From the NCBI RefSeq assembly GCF_900143685.1, contig NZ_LT671675.1:99111-163110 (forward strand): a DNA stretch of 64,000 nucleotides. The letters run 5' to 3'. Positions 15,123-22,645 of the stretch are shown here, in pieces. A model generated the notes under the pieces. That model made no database searches. It was not told where the DNA came from and saw only the letters and a program-made list of their open reading frames with translations. The position numbers and the translations under genes are program-made. The stretch comes from Parolsenella massiliensis. GTDB lineage: Bacteria > Actinomycetota > Coriobacteriia > Coriobacteriales > Atopobiaceae. Position 1 is the first letter of the stretch; each line of letters starts with the position of its first letter.

Positions 15123-16469
15123 CTTGCTGCGCGAGGTGGCCACGCCGATGACGGTGGCGACGATGGCCGGCAGCACCCAGCCCAGGCCGATGTCGGCGAG
15201 TGGCAGCAGGTCGCTCGGCAGCGCAAGGCCGGGCGCGAGCGCGTCTCGCAGGGCGCCGGCCACGCTCAGGACGGCGACCACGCCCGTGACCCAGGGCCAG
15301 ATGCGCGGGGCGGAGTCGCACGCGCGGTGCGCCATGCCCATGATGACCAGCACGATCGAGATGGGATAGAGCGCGCTCAGCAGCGGCACGGAGAATGCCA
15401 GGATTGCGTCGAGCCCAAAGTTGGAGAGGGCGCAGGAGAACGCTGCGAACGCCGCCGCCCATGCCGCGTAGGGGACGCGTCCGAGCACATGGCTGCCGGG
15501 GTCGGCGGACTGCGCGCCGAACGTCTCGGCAAAGTAGGTGCCGCAGCAGCTGATGAGGCCGATGCACACGTTGAGGCACGCAAGCAGGTAGATCGCGGCC
15601 ACGACGACGGTTCCCGCGACGCCAAAGTGCATGGTCGCCGAGGCCGTGAGGATTGCGGCGCCGTTCGTGGCGTTGGGCATGACGGAGCCAAACGTGGCGC
15701 CCACGAAGGCCAGGCCGCAGTAGATGAGGCCCATGAGAATGCCGGTGACGACGCCCGCGCGGGAAATCTCTCGCGTGAGGCCCTTGCCGTCCGTGACGCC
15801 GAGGCCGCGGATGTTCTCGGCGATGACCAGGCCAAACGTGAGCGAGGCGAGCAGGTCCATCGTCTGGTAGCCGGACAGGAAGCCCTGGATGGCCGGCGCG
15901 TTGTCGAACGGCGCGAGCGGGGCCTGGGGCGTTCCAGCCGGGTCGATGATGGCCGAGCCCACGACGGCGACGATGAGCACGATGAGCGCGGGGCCCGTGA
16001 TGCGGCCGAGCAGGCGCGTGAGCGTCGTGGGACGCAGCGCGAGGACGAACGCCAGGGCAAAGAAGACGACCGAGAACGCGGCCTGCGCCACGCCGACGGG
16101 CATGCCGGCCGGCAGCAGCGGGATGAGCATCTCGAAGGCCGTCGAGCTCGTACGCGGGATGGCGAGGCACGGGCCGATCGAGAGGTAAATCGCGGTCACG
16201 AAGACGAGCGAGAACGTGGGGTGAACCCTGCCGGCGAGCTCGCGGGCCGTGCCGACGAGCGCCACGGCGATGATGCCCATGATCGGCAGGCCGATGCCCG
16301 CAACGAGGAATCCCGCCACGGCGGGGATGGCGCTCGTGCCGGCCTGAAGCGCCATTAGCGAGGGCAGAATGAGGTTGCCCGCGCCAAAGAACATCGAGAA
16401 CAGCGTGATGCCAACGGCGATCGACTGCCTCGTGGATAGGCGAGCGGTCTGGTTCTTGGCTTGCGTCAT
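15117..16469 (-). CDS. brnQ: Branched-chain amino acid transporter, BrnQ/LIVCS family
   Basis: A 450-residue polytopic membrane protein with about 12 helices; the ATG is preceded by GAGGAGACACC. The N-terminal signature VGITLFSMFFGAGNLILPS is diagnostic of LIVCS carriers that import Leu, Ile and Val with Na+ or H+. Further conserved segments are IGPCLAIPRTS and GLISCCGTYFAETFG. The gene is monocistronic and its last codons run into the type A palindrome. Confidence 0.95.
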   Translation of the reverse strand: MTQAKNQTARLSTRQSIAVGITLFSMFFGAGNLILPSLMALQAGTSAIPAVAGFLVAGIGLPIMGIIAVALVGTARELAGRVHPTFSLVFVTAIYLSIGPCLAIPRTSSTAFEMLIPLLPAGMPVGVAQAAFSVVFFALAFVLALRPTTLTRLLGRITGPALIVLIVAVVGSAIIDPAGTPQAPLAPFDNAPAIQGFLSGYQTMDLLASLTFGLVIAENIRGLGVTDGKGLTREISRAGVVTGILMGLIYCGLAFVGATFGSVMPNATNGAAILTASATMHFGVAGTVVVAAIYLLACLNVCIGLISCCGTYFAETFGAQSADPGSHVLGRVPYAAWAAAFAAFSCALSNFGLDAILAFSVPLLSALYPISIVLVIMGMAHRACDSAPRIWPWVTGVVAVLSVAGALRDALAPGLALPSDLLPLADIGLGWVLPAIVATVIGVATSRSKA

Positions 16470-16508
16470 GGTGTCTCCTCTTTGCACGCGTCCAGGTCGC
16501 CTATTCTA

Positions 16509-16550
16509 GCGTGAACGGGGTGAACGGGGGATGTACCCCTTGTTTACGTG
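16509..16550. repeat. Degenerate type A palindrome
   Basis: GTGAACGGGG is duplicated, then GGGGATGTACCCC and TTGTTTACGTGC complete a mismatched palindrome between the divergent brnQ and esterase genes. The ATG inside it opens an in-frame but probably unused start of the esterase. Confidence 0.7.
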
Positions 16551-16566
16551 CGAGAAGGGTGCGGCT

Positions 16567-17229
16567 GTGAACGTGAGCGTATGGAAGCCCGGGTGGGCTG
16601 GCGGGCCGCTTCCGGTCATCTACCTCAACGTCTTTCGGGGCGATGGCTCCGGGGTGTGGGAGGCGTGCCGCGCGCTCGGCTGCCCGCCGTTCGCGCTTGT
16701 CGCGATTGGTGGCCTCGATTGGAACCGGGACTTGAGTCCCTGGGAGTGCGAGCCGGTGACGCGGGCCGGCGAGCCATTTGCCGGGGGTGCCGGCGATTAC
16801 CTCGACGCGCTTCTCGGTGAGGTTGTCCCGCGGGTTGAGGGCGAGCTCGCAAGCCCCGTTGCCTGGCGTGGCATTGCCGGCTATTCGCTCGCGGGGCTGT
16901 TCGCGCTCTGGTCGCTTTGGCAGACGGACGCCTTCTCGCGCGCGGCGAGCGTCTCGGGGTCGTTGTGGTTCCCGGGGCTGGTCGAGCATTGTACGGGGCG
17001 TCCGCTCGTCTCGATTGCCGATGCCGTCTATCTCTCGTTGGGCAAGAAGGAGCACAAGACGCCCAACCGTCTGATGCGAGACGTGCTTGCGCGGACGCGG
17101 GACGTCGAGGCGCTGCTGCGTTCGCGCAACGTTGACGTGACGTTTGAGCTCAACCCCGGCAACCACTTCAGTGAGCCTGATGCACGCAGCGCCCGCGGCA
17201 TTGCCTGGCTGCTCGGTTGCGACGCGTGA
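16567..17229 (+). CDS. Alpha/beta hydrolase, esterase D/Fes-like
   Basis: The preferred start is the GTG following GAGAAGG (220 residues); an ATG 36 nt earlier lies in the palindrome. The nucleophile elbow is GYSLAG with Ser107, typical of putative esterases. A late His in NPGNHFSE completes the probable triad, while the acid is not certain. The fold ends with short helices and no signal peptide, so it is cytoplasmic. Related proteins hydrolyse small esters, S-formylglutathione or siderophore esters. The gene has no functional neighbours that narrow the substrate. Confidence 0.85.
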   Translation: MNVSVWKPGWAGGPLPVIYLNVFRGDGSGVWEACRALGCPPFALVAIGGLDWNRDLSPWECEPVTRAGEPFAGGAGDYLDALLGEVVPRVEGELASPVAWRGIAGYSLAGLFALWSLWQTDAFSRAASVSGSLWFPGLVEHCTGRPLVSIADAVYLSLGKKEHKTPNRLMRDVLARTRDVEALLRSRNVDVTFELNPGNHFSEPDARSARGIAWLLGCDA

Positions 17230-17234
17230 CGCCG

Positions 17235-17265
17235 GCGTGAACAGGGGTACGTCCCCTGTTCACGC
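17235..17265. repeat. Type A palindrome
   Basis: A perfect palindrome GCGTGAACAGGGG-TACGT-CCCCTGTTCACGC lies between the convergent esterase and SirTM genes; the SirTM stop is inside its right arm. Confidence 0.9.
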
Positions 17266-18129
17266 GAGCGCGTCGAGTACGACGTCGGCGCCGGCGTCGA
17301 TGAGGATGGCCTGGCGGTCGATCTCGACGGGCGCCACGGCCTCGCCGAGGTTTATGCAGGCGTAGGTGGCCTGCGGGTTCCCCGCGCACATCTGCCAGAA
17401 GGGATACTTGATGATGCCGGGCGTGTTGCCGCCCACGCCGAGCTCGAGAAGCAGCGTGCGTATGCCCTTGTGACGACGGAGGAAGTCGTTGTACCGAGAC
17501 GCGGCGCGGTGCCAGCCCTCGTCCTCGACGAACGTGTCGTCGCAGCGCAGGTTCATCGTCATGGGAGCGCCGCAGTTGGGACAGTGTGGCACGAGCTCGC
17601 TGGGGATGCGCAGGTCTTCCTGCTGCTCAAACATCGCACGGATTGCCTGTTCGTTGTCCCAGGTCTGCCGACAGCACGGGCGGCTGCACTGGAAGAGGCC
17701 GTAGTCTCCCTGCGTGTAGAAGAGCCGCTGCTTGTCGAACCCCGCCCTCTGGAAGCAGTGGTCCACGTTGGTGGTGATCACGAAGTAGTCGCGGCCGCGC
17801 ACCAGTGCGAGGAGCCGCTCGTAGACGGGCTTGGGCGTCGGCTCGTAGCGGTTGCACATGACGTAGCGGCTCCAGAAGGCCCAGTACTCCTCGAGCGAGT
17901 CATAGGGGTAGAAGCCGCCCGCGTACATGTCCGAGAAGCCGTAACGTGCGGCGAAGTCGCCAAAGAGACGCTCGAACCGCTCGTCGGAGTACGTGTAGCC
18001 CGCGGCGGTGGAGAGGCCCGACCCCGCTCCCACGATGATGGCGTCGGCCTCATCGAGCGCGGCTTGCAGCCTATCGATTTGTGCCGAGAAGCTCCTGGTA
18101 GATTGCCTCGTCAGACGCGAGAAATACAT
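17260..18129 (-). CDS. SirTM-class sirtuin (protein ADP-ribosyltransferase)
   Basis: A 289-residue class M sirtuin. The ATG has AAGGTGG seven bases upstream and lies 59 nt inside the end of the macrodomain gene, so translation is coupled. The NAD motif is GAGSGLSTAAG (34-44); SirTM-specific features include the long insert YGFSDMYAGGFYPYDS and EEYWAFWSRY. The catalytic group is N121, D123 and Q140 in TTNVDH and TQGDYGLFQC. Zinc ligands are Cys148, Cys152/153, Cys183 and Cys186. Known SirTMs ADP-ribosylate a lipoylated GcvH-like carrier, a mark the linked macrodomain removes. No GcvH-L or lipoate ligase is in this window. Confidence 0.9.
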   Translation of the reverse strand: MYFSRLTRQSTRSFSAQIDRLQAALDEADAIIVGAGSGLSTAAGYTYSDERFERLFGDFAARYGFSDMYAGGFYPYDSLEEYWAFWSRYVMCNRYEPTPKPVYERLLALVRGRDYFVITTNVDHCFQRAGFDKQRLFYTQGDYGLFQCSRPCCRQTWDNEQAIRAMFEQQEDLRIPSELVPHCPNCGAPMTMNLRCDDTFVEDEGWHRAASRYNDFLRRHKGIRTLLLELGVGGNTPGIIKYPFWQMCAGNPQATYACINLGEAVAPVEIDRQAILIDAGADVVLDALA

Positions 18130-18856
18130 CGAACACCACCTTGAGGTCGTGGTCGTTGTGGGAGAGATGGCGCCGCACGGCATCGATGGCGACGCGGGCA
18201 GCGTCTTGCTGCGGGTAGCCAAAGACGCCCGTGGAGATGCAGCAGAAGGCCAGCGTGGAGAGCCCGGCGCGCGTTGCCTCGGCCAGACAGCTCTCATAGC
18301 AGCTGCGTAGCAGGAGCTCCTCGCGCGGTCCCGGCCGGTGACTGGGCACGACGGGACCCACGGTGTGGAAGACAAAGCGGCTGGGGAGGTTGAAGGCCGG
18401 CGTCACCTTGACTTGGCCGGTGGGCTCCTCGTGGCCCTGCTCGTCCATGAGCTCAGCGCAGGCGAGGCGCAGCTGCATGCCGGCGTAGGTGTGGATGGCG
18501 TTGTCGATGCAGCTGTGACCGGGAACGAAGCAGCCCAGCATCTGCGAGTTTGCCGCGTTGACGATGGCGTCTGCCGCGAGCAGCGTGATGTCGCCGCGCC
18601 AGATGGCGATGCGGTCGTGGAAGGCGAGCCTCTCGGCGTCCGTGGCGTCCCCGCGCTCCGCAAGGCGTTGCTCGAGGTAGGCGTCCTGGACATGCAGCAC
18701 GTCGGGTGGGACTGGCTCGGGCGGTCTCACGTTCATGAGCGCGCGCAGGAGGGCGCGCTGGCCCTCGGCGTCCGTGGGAATCTCGATGCTGCGGCCGTCT
18801 GGCCTCTCTGCGAGAAGCGCCCGGATGAGGAACTCCCCGCGCTCTGACTGGTTCAT
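18071..18856 (-). CDS. Zinc-type macrodomain ADP-ribosyl hydrolase
   Basis: The 261-residue protein starts at an ATG after AAAGGAGTCAC. Residues 1-75 are a helical N-terminal region as in SirTM-linked macrodomains; the macrodomain follows (IWRGDITLLAADAIVNAANSQMLG, residues about 85-108). C109, H114 and C116 in GCFVPGHSCIDNAIH are the expected zinc-site residues, and the phosphate loop is STGVFGYP. The family hydrolyses protein-linked ADP-ribose. It is the first gene of the two-gene macro-SirTM operon. Confidence 0.92.
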   Translation of the reverse strand: MNQSERGEFLIRALLAERPDGRSIEIPTDAEGQRALLRALMNVRPPEPVPPDVLHVQDAYLEQRLAERGDATDAERLAFHDRIAIWRGDITLLAADAIVNAANSQMLGCFVPGHSCIDNAIHTYAGMQLRLACAELMDEQGHEEPTGQVKVTPAFNLPSRFVFHTVGPVVPSHRPGPREELLLRSCYESCLAEATRAGLSTLAFCCISTGVFGYPQQDAARVAIDAVRRHLSHNDHDLKVVFDVFLASDEAIYQELLGTNR

Positions 18857-19202
18857 GTGACTCCTTTTCCTGGCTGTGTCCGCGGAAAAGTCTGTCACGG
18901 GGGCGCAGCCTCGCGAAAGAGGGCACCTTAAGGTAAGCGCCCGTCGGCTGCGTTAGGACCGGGGACGCTCTGAGACGTGGTGAGTGCGAAATTCCGAGGC
19001 TAAAACGTTTTGCGCCGAGTAGAGCCAATAACGCCCCTGCGATCACCAGCGGTTTTGCCTAACGCCTGCCGAGCTCTACTCGCCTGTGGCAGAAATAGCC
19101 TCGGAATTTCGTGCATAAGGCCGTCCGGTGGGCGCGTGCGGGCCGTGCAGTGGGCGCGCTTGGGCCGCGCGGCGGGTGTGTGCGGGCCGCATGGCGGCTC
19201 CG
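18857..19202. other. Gene-free region containing hairpin element D
   Basis: No coding frame is supportable. The centre is occupied by a nested inverted repeat (18987-19111), and the flanks are GC-rich without motifs I recognise. Confidence 0.7.
18987..19111. repeat. Nested inverted repeat (hairpin element D)
   Basis: Outer arms CGAAATTCCGAGGCTA (18987-19002) and its exact complement (19096-19111) enclose inner arms CGAGTAGAGC (19016-19025) and GCTCTACTCG (19073-19082). The transcript of either strand would fold into a two-tier hairpin. It lies between the hxlR-type gene stop and the macrodomain start. Confidence 0.7.
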
Positions 19203-19535
19203 CTATCCCTCGCGAACGAGCTGCTGGTAGTCGGTGCCCCACTCGACCATCGAGTTGATGACGGGCATGAGGCTCTCGCCTACCTCGGAGAGCGCGTGCT
19301 CCGTGCGGATGGGCGTCTCGGGAATCACCGTGCGTGTGATGAGGCCGGCCGCCTCCATCTCCTTGAGGTTGGACGAGAGAACCTTCTGGCTGATGCCTGC
19401 GATGGCACGCTGCAGTTCGTTGAAGCCAAACGGTCGCTCCTTGAGCTGCTGGATGATGTAGATCTTCCACTTGTTGCCAAACAGCTGGAAGCACGTGGCA
19501 ACGGGACAGGGGGGAAGCTCTTCCTTGGTCAGCAT
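19203..19535 (-). CDS. HxlR-family transcriptional regulator
   Basis: A 110-residue winged-helix protein; the ATG follows GAGAGGAGTCGGC. The family features are CPVATCFQLFGNKWKIYIIQQL, then RPFGFNELQRAIAGISQKVLSSNLKEMEAAGLI and the wing. The N-terminal Cys pair (CPVATC) matches the redox or electrophile-sensing Cys of HxlR/HypR-type regulators. It is transcribed divergently from the radical-SAM peptide cluster, 182 bp away, and is the probable regulator of that cluster; this is inference from position. Confidence 0.92.
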   Translation of the reverse strand: MLTKEELPPCPVATCFQLFGNKWKIYIIQQLKERPFGFNELQRAIAGISQKVLSSNLKEMEAAGLITRTVIPETPIRTEHALSEVGESLMPVINSMVEWGTDYQQLVREG

Positions 19536-19609
19536 GCCGACTCCTCTCGGTGAGACGGGGGATTAGCCTTTGCCTCCATTATCTATTGCGGTTTCCGCCG
19601 CGCACCTAC

Positions 19610-19631
19610 TTACCTTTTTGTAACCGGGTAA
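19610..19631. promoter_or_regulatory. Possible operator TTACC-N12-GGTAA
   Basis: A short inverted repeat (TTACC at 19610-19614, GGTAA at 19627-19631) lies in the AT-richer centre of the intergenic region between the HxlR gene and the peptide cluster. A regulator site is inferred, with low certainty. Confidence 0.3.
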
Positions 19632-19717
19632 TAGATTGGTGCCTTCTTTTGGGCGATGCGCAATTCTCGGATGATTCTTCCTGGACGCAGAAGCGTTCGT
19701 TAATGAGAGGAGAAATC

Positions 19718-19918
19718 ATGTCCGAGAATCTCGAGAAGGTTGCTGCCTTCGCCGCCTGCGGCACCACCGACCCCGCCCCTGCCTGCGGCTCCGCCGACCC
19801 GGCTGCCGCGCCCGCGTGTGGCTCCGCCGATCCCAAGGCCGCCCCGGCCTGCGGCAGCGCCGACCCCAAGGCTGCTCCCTCCTGCGGTACCGCCTGCGGC
19901 ACGGCTGACGCCAAGTAG
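19718..19918 (+). CDS. ACGX-repeat RiPP precursor with CX3D motifs
   Basis: A 66-residue peptide starting at an ATG with GAGAGGAG upstream. Residues 1-12 are a short leader (MSENLEKVAAFA); the core is a Cys/Gly/Ala/Pro repeat of ACGSADPxAAP type. The six Cys are at 14, 23, 34, 45, 56 and 60. Five form CX3D (C14-D18, C23-D27, C34-D38, C45-D49, C60-D64) and one is CX3C (C56-C60). The following genes encode a flavin/ferredoxin fusion and a radical SAM/SPASM enzyme, the classical precursor-maturase layout of the 'ACGX system'. By analogy with freyrasin-type ranthipeptides, Cys-to-Asp thioether bridges are the likely modification. The biological role is unknown; no transporter or protease gene is adjacent. 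Confidence 0.88.
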   Translation: MSENLEKVAAFAACGTTDPAPACGSADPAAAPACGSADPKAAPACGSADPKAAPSCGTACGTADAK

Positions 19919-19944
19919 TCGAAATCGCAAGAAAGGGGCTCGTA

Positions 19945-20559
19945 ATGGACGCACAGACCTGTTTGCAGAAGATGAGGCTTGCCGACACGCTCTCGCTCGC
20001 CACCGTGGACGAGGCGGGCGCGCCGCAGATTCGCTGCGTGAGCGCCGTTCATTACGAGCCCGACGCGGTCTATTTCCTGACCGCGCGCGGCAAGGAGATG
20101 GCCCGTCAGCTCGATCGTGACGGCCGCATTCAGACGCTCGTCCACACGCGCTTCAACGAGATGATTCGCATGAGTGGCGTGGCCAAGGCCGCACCGGCGG
20201 ATGAGCAGGCACGCTGGATCGACGCCATCTATGCCGAGCAGCCCTATCTTGCCAACGTCTATCCGGGCGACACGCGCAAGATCAACGTGATCTACAAGGT
20301 CGAGAACATCGTGATCGACTACTTCAACCTGGGCATCCGCCCCATCGAGCGCGCGGTCTTCTCGCTTGACGGCGCGCCGGCGCCCGCCAAGGGCTATCGC
20401 ATCGATGCCGAGAGGTGCATCGGCTGCGGCACCTGCGCGGCAAGCTGTCCGCAGGGCTGCATCGTCGAGGGCGACACGTATCGCATCGAACCCGAGCACT
20501 GCCTGCACTGCGGCGCCTGCGCCGAGGCGTGCCCGGCCGGCGCCGTCGAGCGACTCTAG
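19945..20559 (+). CDS. FMN-binding split barrel fused to 2[4Fe-4S] ferredoxin
   Basis: A 204-residue fusion; the ATG follows GAAAGGGGCTCGTA. Residues 1-125 are a pyridoxamine 5'-phosphate oxidase-like FMN-binding barrel (SLATVDEAGAPQIRCVSAVHY). Residues about 150-200 hold two 4Fe-4S motifs with Cys158/161/164/168 and Cys186/189/192/196, each ending CP. Placed between the peptide and the radical SAM gene, it probably supplies electrons to reduce the maturase clusters or reduces the product. It starts 26 nt after the precursor stop, in the same operon. Confidence 0.9.
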   Translation: MDAQTCLQKMRLADTLSLATVDEAGAPQIRCVSAVHYEPDAVYFLTARGKEMARQLDRDGRIQTLVHTRFNEMIRMSGVAKAAPADEQARWIDAIYAEQPYLANVYPGDTRKINVIYKVENIVIDYFNLGIRPIERAVFSLDGAPAPAKGYRIDAERCIGCGTCAASCPQGCIVEGDTYRIEPEHCLHCGACAEACPAGAVERL

Positions 20560-20580
20560 AAACAAGGGAGCAAGTCAACG

Positions 20581-21639
20581 ATGAGCAATACGCCGCAGGT
20601 CAAGCCTGCGTTTGCCTTCCAGTGGCACATCACCGACGAGTGCGATCAGCGCTGCAAGCACTGCTATATCTTTGCCAACGGGGACTGCCCGGGATTCAAC
20701 CGCATGTTGTGGGAGCAGATGACCAAGGTCGTGGACCAGGCCCAGCAGCTGTGCGACCGCCTCGGTCGCCAGCCCTACTTCTACGTCACGGGTGGTGACC
20801 CGATCCTGCACCCGGACTTCTGGCGCCTCGCCGAGCTGCTGCACGAGCGCGGACTCATGTGGTGCGTCATGGGCAACCCCTTCCACCTCACCGACGAGGT
20901 CTGCGCGCGCATGAAGGCGCTCGGCTGCCGCAAGTATCAGCTCTCGCTCGACGGCCTCGAGGCCACGCACGACTACTTCCGCAAGCCCGGCTCCTTCGCC
21001 GAGACGATGCGCGCCATCGGCTGCCTCAAGCGCGCGGGCATCTGGGTGGCCATCATGAACACTGTCTCCAGCCGGAACGCGCACGAGCTGCCGCAGCTCA
21101 TCGACCTCGTGGCGAGCCTCGACGTGGACGTGTTCGCCTTCGGCCGCTACTGCCCCACCTCTGGCCAGAAGCGCGACGAGTTCCATATGGAGCCGCTCGA
21201 GTACCGCGAGGTGCTTCTCGCGGCCCAGGAGCGCATGGACTACCACCAGGCAAACGGCTGCAAGACCTACTTCCAGCTCAAGGACCATCTCTGGACGCTG
21301 CTGCGCTGGGAGCAGGGACGCTTCAAGATTCCCGAGAACGCCAAGCCCGGCGTCATCTATGACGGCTGCCACTGCGGCCACGGCCACATGACCGTGCTGC
21401 CCACCGGCGACGTCTGCGCCTGCCGCCGCATGGAGAGCAAGGTCGGCAACATCGCCGACAACACGCTTGAGCAGCTGTTCTTCTCGCCTGAGATGGAGGA
21501 GAGGCGTGACTTCTCCAAGTTCAAGAAGTGTGCCAAGTGCGAGCTGTTCGGCTGGTGCCGCGGCTGCCCCGCGGTGACCTCCGGCTACACCGGCGACATG
21601 TACGACGCCGACCCCCAGTGCTGGAAGGTCGTGGAGTAG
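20581..21639 (+). CDS. Radical SAM/SPASM peptide maturase, ACGX system
   Basis: The 352-residue enzyme starts at an ATG 21 nt after the ferredoxin-fusion stop, with AAGGGAGC upstream. The SAM cluster motif CX3CX2C is Cys21/25/28 in CDQRCKHCY, and a GGDP motif (71-74) replaces GGEP. The C-terminal SPASM region has Cys263, 265, 279, 281, 317, 320, 326, 329 and 347, enough for two auxiliary 4Fe-4S clusters. Such enzymes make thioether or other crosslinks on ribosomal peptides. The substrate is almost certainly the peptide at 19718. An early AFQWHITDEC stretch is typical of the group. Confidence 0.93.
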   Translation: MSNTPQVKPAFAFQWHITDECDQRCKHCYIFANGDCPGFNRMLWEQMTKVVDQAQQLCDRLGRQPYFYVTGGDPILHPDFWRLAELLHERGLMWCVMGNPFHLTDEVCARMKALGCRKYQLSLDGLEATHDYFRKPGSFAETMRAIGCLKRAGIWVAIMNTVSSRNAHELPQLIDLVASLDVDVFAFGRYCPTSGQKRDEFHMEPLEYREVLLAAQERMDYHQANGCKTYFQLKDHLWTLLRWEQGRFKIPENAKPGVIYDGCHCGHGHMTVLPTGDVCACRRMESKVGNIADNTLEQLFFSPEMEERRDFSKFKKCAKCELFGWCRGCPAVTSGYTGDMYDADPQCWKVVE

Positions 21640-21646
21640 CGCGCAC

Positions 21647-21677
21647 TCGTGAACAGGGGACGTAGCCCCGTTCACGC
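21647..21677. repeat. Type A palindrome
   Basis: CGTGAACAGGGGACGTAGCCCCGTTCACG has one imperfect arm. It lies directly after the radical SAM gene and may terminate the RiPP operon. Confidence 0.85.
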
Positions 21678-21703
21678 TTGCGTCCGAGTCGGAGGGATGC
21701 GTC

Positions 21704-21793
21704 ATGGACGCTCTTGAGCTCGTCAAGACGAGGCGATCGATCCGCAGGTATGCGGCCGAGCAGGTCTCGCGCGAGGACGTCGTGAACGCATGA
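21704..21793 (+). pseudogene. Nitroreductase N-terminal stub
   Basis: A GGAGGGATGCGTC ribosome binding site and an ATG start a frame of 29 codons: MDALELVKTRRSIRRY followed by AAEQVSREDVV. This is the conserved N-terminus of nitroreductase-family flavoproteins (normally about 170-200 residues). The frame ends at a TGA supplied by a type A palindrome that starts at the breakpoint, and nothing of the remaining domain is downstream. Deletion or insertion associated with the palindrome destroyed the gene; the original enzyme may have belonged to the redox neighbourhood of the RiPP cluster. Confidence 0.75.
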
Positions 21794-21818
21794 ACAGGGG
21801 ACGTACCCCTGTTCACGT
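21782..21818. repeat. Type A palindrome at a gene breakpoint
   Basis: TGAACAGGGGACGT and ACCCCTGTTCACG arms, preceded by a partial GTGAACGCA duplication. It marks the end of the nitroreductase stub and precedes trmO. Confidence 0.85.
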
Positions 21819-21826
21819 CGACACGC

Positions 21827-21840
21827 TACAATTCCGCACA
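21827..21840 (+). promoter_or_regulatory. -10 element for a leaderless trmO transcript
   Basis: TACAAT (21827-21832) lies only 7 nt before the trmO ATG and no ribosome binding site is present, so transcription probably begins at or next to the start codon. The -35 region is not convincing. Confidence 0.5.
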
Positions 21841-22577
21841 TGAGACCAATCGCGCACATACGCACGGACCTGCCGCAGAAGTTCGGCATCCCGCGCAACA
21901 GCTTTCTCGCCCCACACCTGCGGGGCACCATCGTGTTCGAGCCCGAATTCGCGCTCGCGTCGGCCGTCGAGGGGCTCCAGAGCTTCTCGCACCTGTGGCT
22001 CATCTGGCAGTTCGAGAACGGCACCCCTGGCGGCACCGCGGCAGATATTGCCGCGGACACGGCCGTCTCCGAGCGGGGCGCCACAGCCACAAACGCTCGC
22101 TGGCGTCCGACGGTTCGCCCACCCAGGCTGGGTGGCAGCGAGCGCGTGGGCGTCTTCGCGACGCGCAGCCCCTTTAGGCCCAACTCGATCGGCCTCACGT
22201 GCGTGCGCCTCGAGGGCGTCGAGCTCACGGACGAGGGTCCGCTCATCCATGTGCTGGGCGCGGACCTTCGTGACGGCACGCCCATCTATGACATCAAGCC
22301 CTACATTCCCTTCGCGGACTGCCATCCGGATGCGTGCGGCGGCTGGATCGAGGAGAGCCCCTGGCATGAGCTCGAGGCGGACTTTTCGCCCGAGCTGCGC
22401 GCTCGCGTTGCGCCTGACAAGCTCGACGGCCTTCTCGAGATTCTGCGCCAGGACCCTCGCCGTGCCGGCAGCAAGCACGAGCCCGAGCGTGTCTACCACC
22501 TGGCCTACGCCGGCCTCGACGTGTCGTTCACGGTCGACGGCGACGCGCTGCGCGTGGTGGCGGTCGAGGGACTGTAG
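21840..22577 (+). CDS. trmO: tRNA (N6-threonylcarbamoyladenosine37-N6)-methyltransferase
   Basis: The 245-residue protein has the TrmO (YaeB/TsaA) beta-barrel domain: IAHIRTDLPQKFGIPRNS, FSHLWLIWQF, then VFATRSPFRPNSIGLTCV and YDIKPYIPFAD. It uses S-adenosylmethionine to methylate t6A37 in threonine tRNAs. The C-terminal region with RVYHLAYAGL is as in bacterial TrmO. It has no ribosome binding site, in keeping with a leaderless mRNA. Confidence 0.95.
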   Translation: MRPIAHIRTDLPQKFGIPRNSFLAPHLRGTIVFEPEFALASAVEGLQSFSHLWLIWQFENGTPGGTAADIAADTAVSERGATATNARWRPTVRPPRLGGSERVGVFATRSPFRPNSIGLTCVRLEGVELTDEGPLIHVLGADLRDGTPIYDIKPYIPFADCHPDACGGWIEESPWHELEADFSPELRARVAPDKLDGLLEILRQDPRRAGSKHEPERVYHLAYAGLDVSFTVDGDALRVVAVEGL

Positions 22578-22591
22578 CCGCGGTCGGCGGC

Positions 22592-22645
22592 ACCGTGAAC
22601 GGTGCTGCGTCCCCTGTTCATCCTGTTCGCGCTCCCTGTTCATGC
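22592..22645. repeat. Degenerate type A palindrome
   Basis: Contains CCGTGAACGGTG and CCCCTGTTCA plus a second partial CCCTGTTCATGCG. It lies between convergent trmO and the DUF389 gene, and the DUF389 reading frame ends inside it. Confidence 0.7.
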
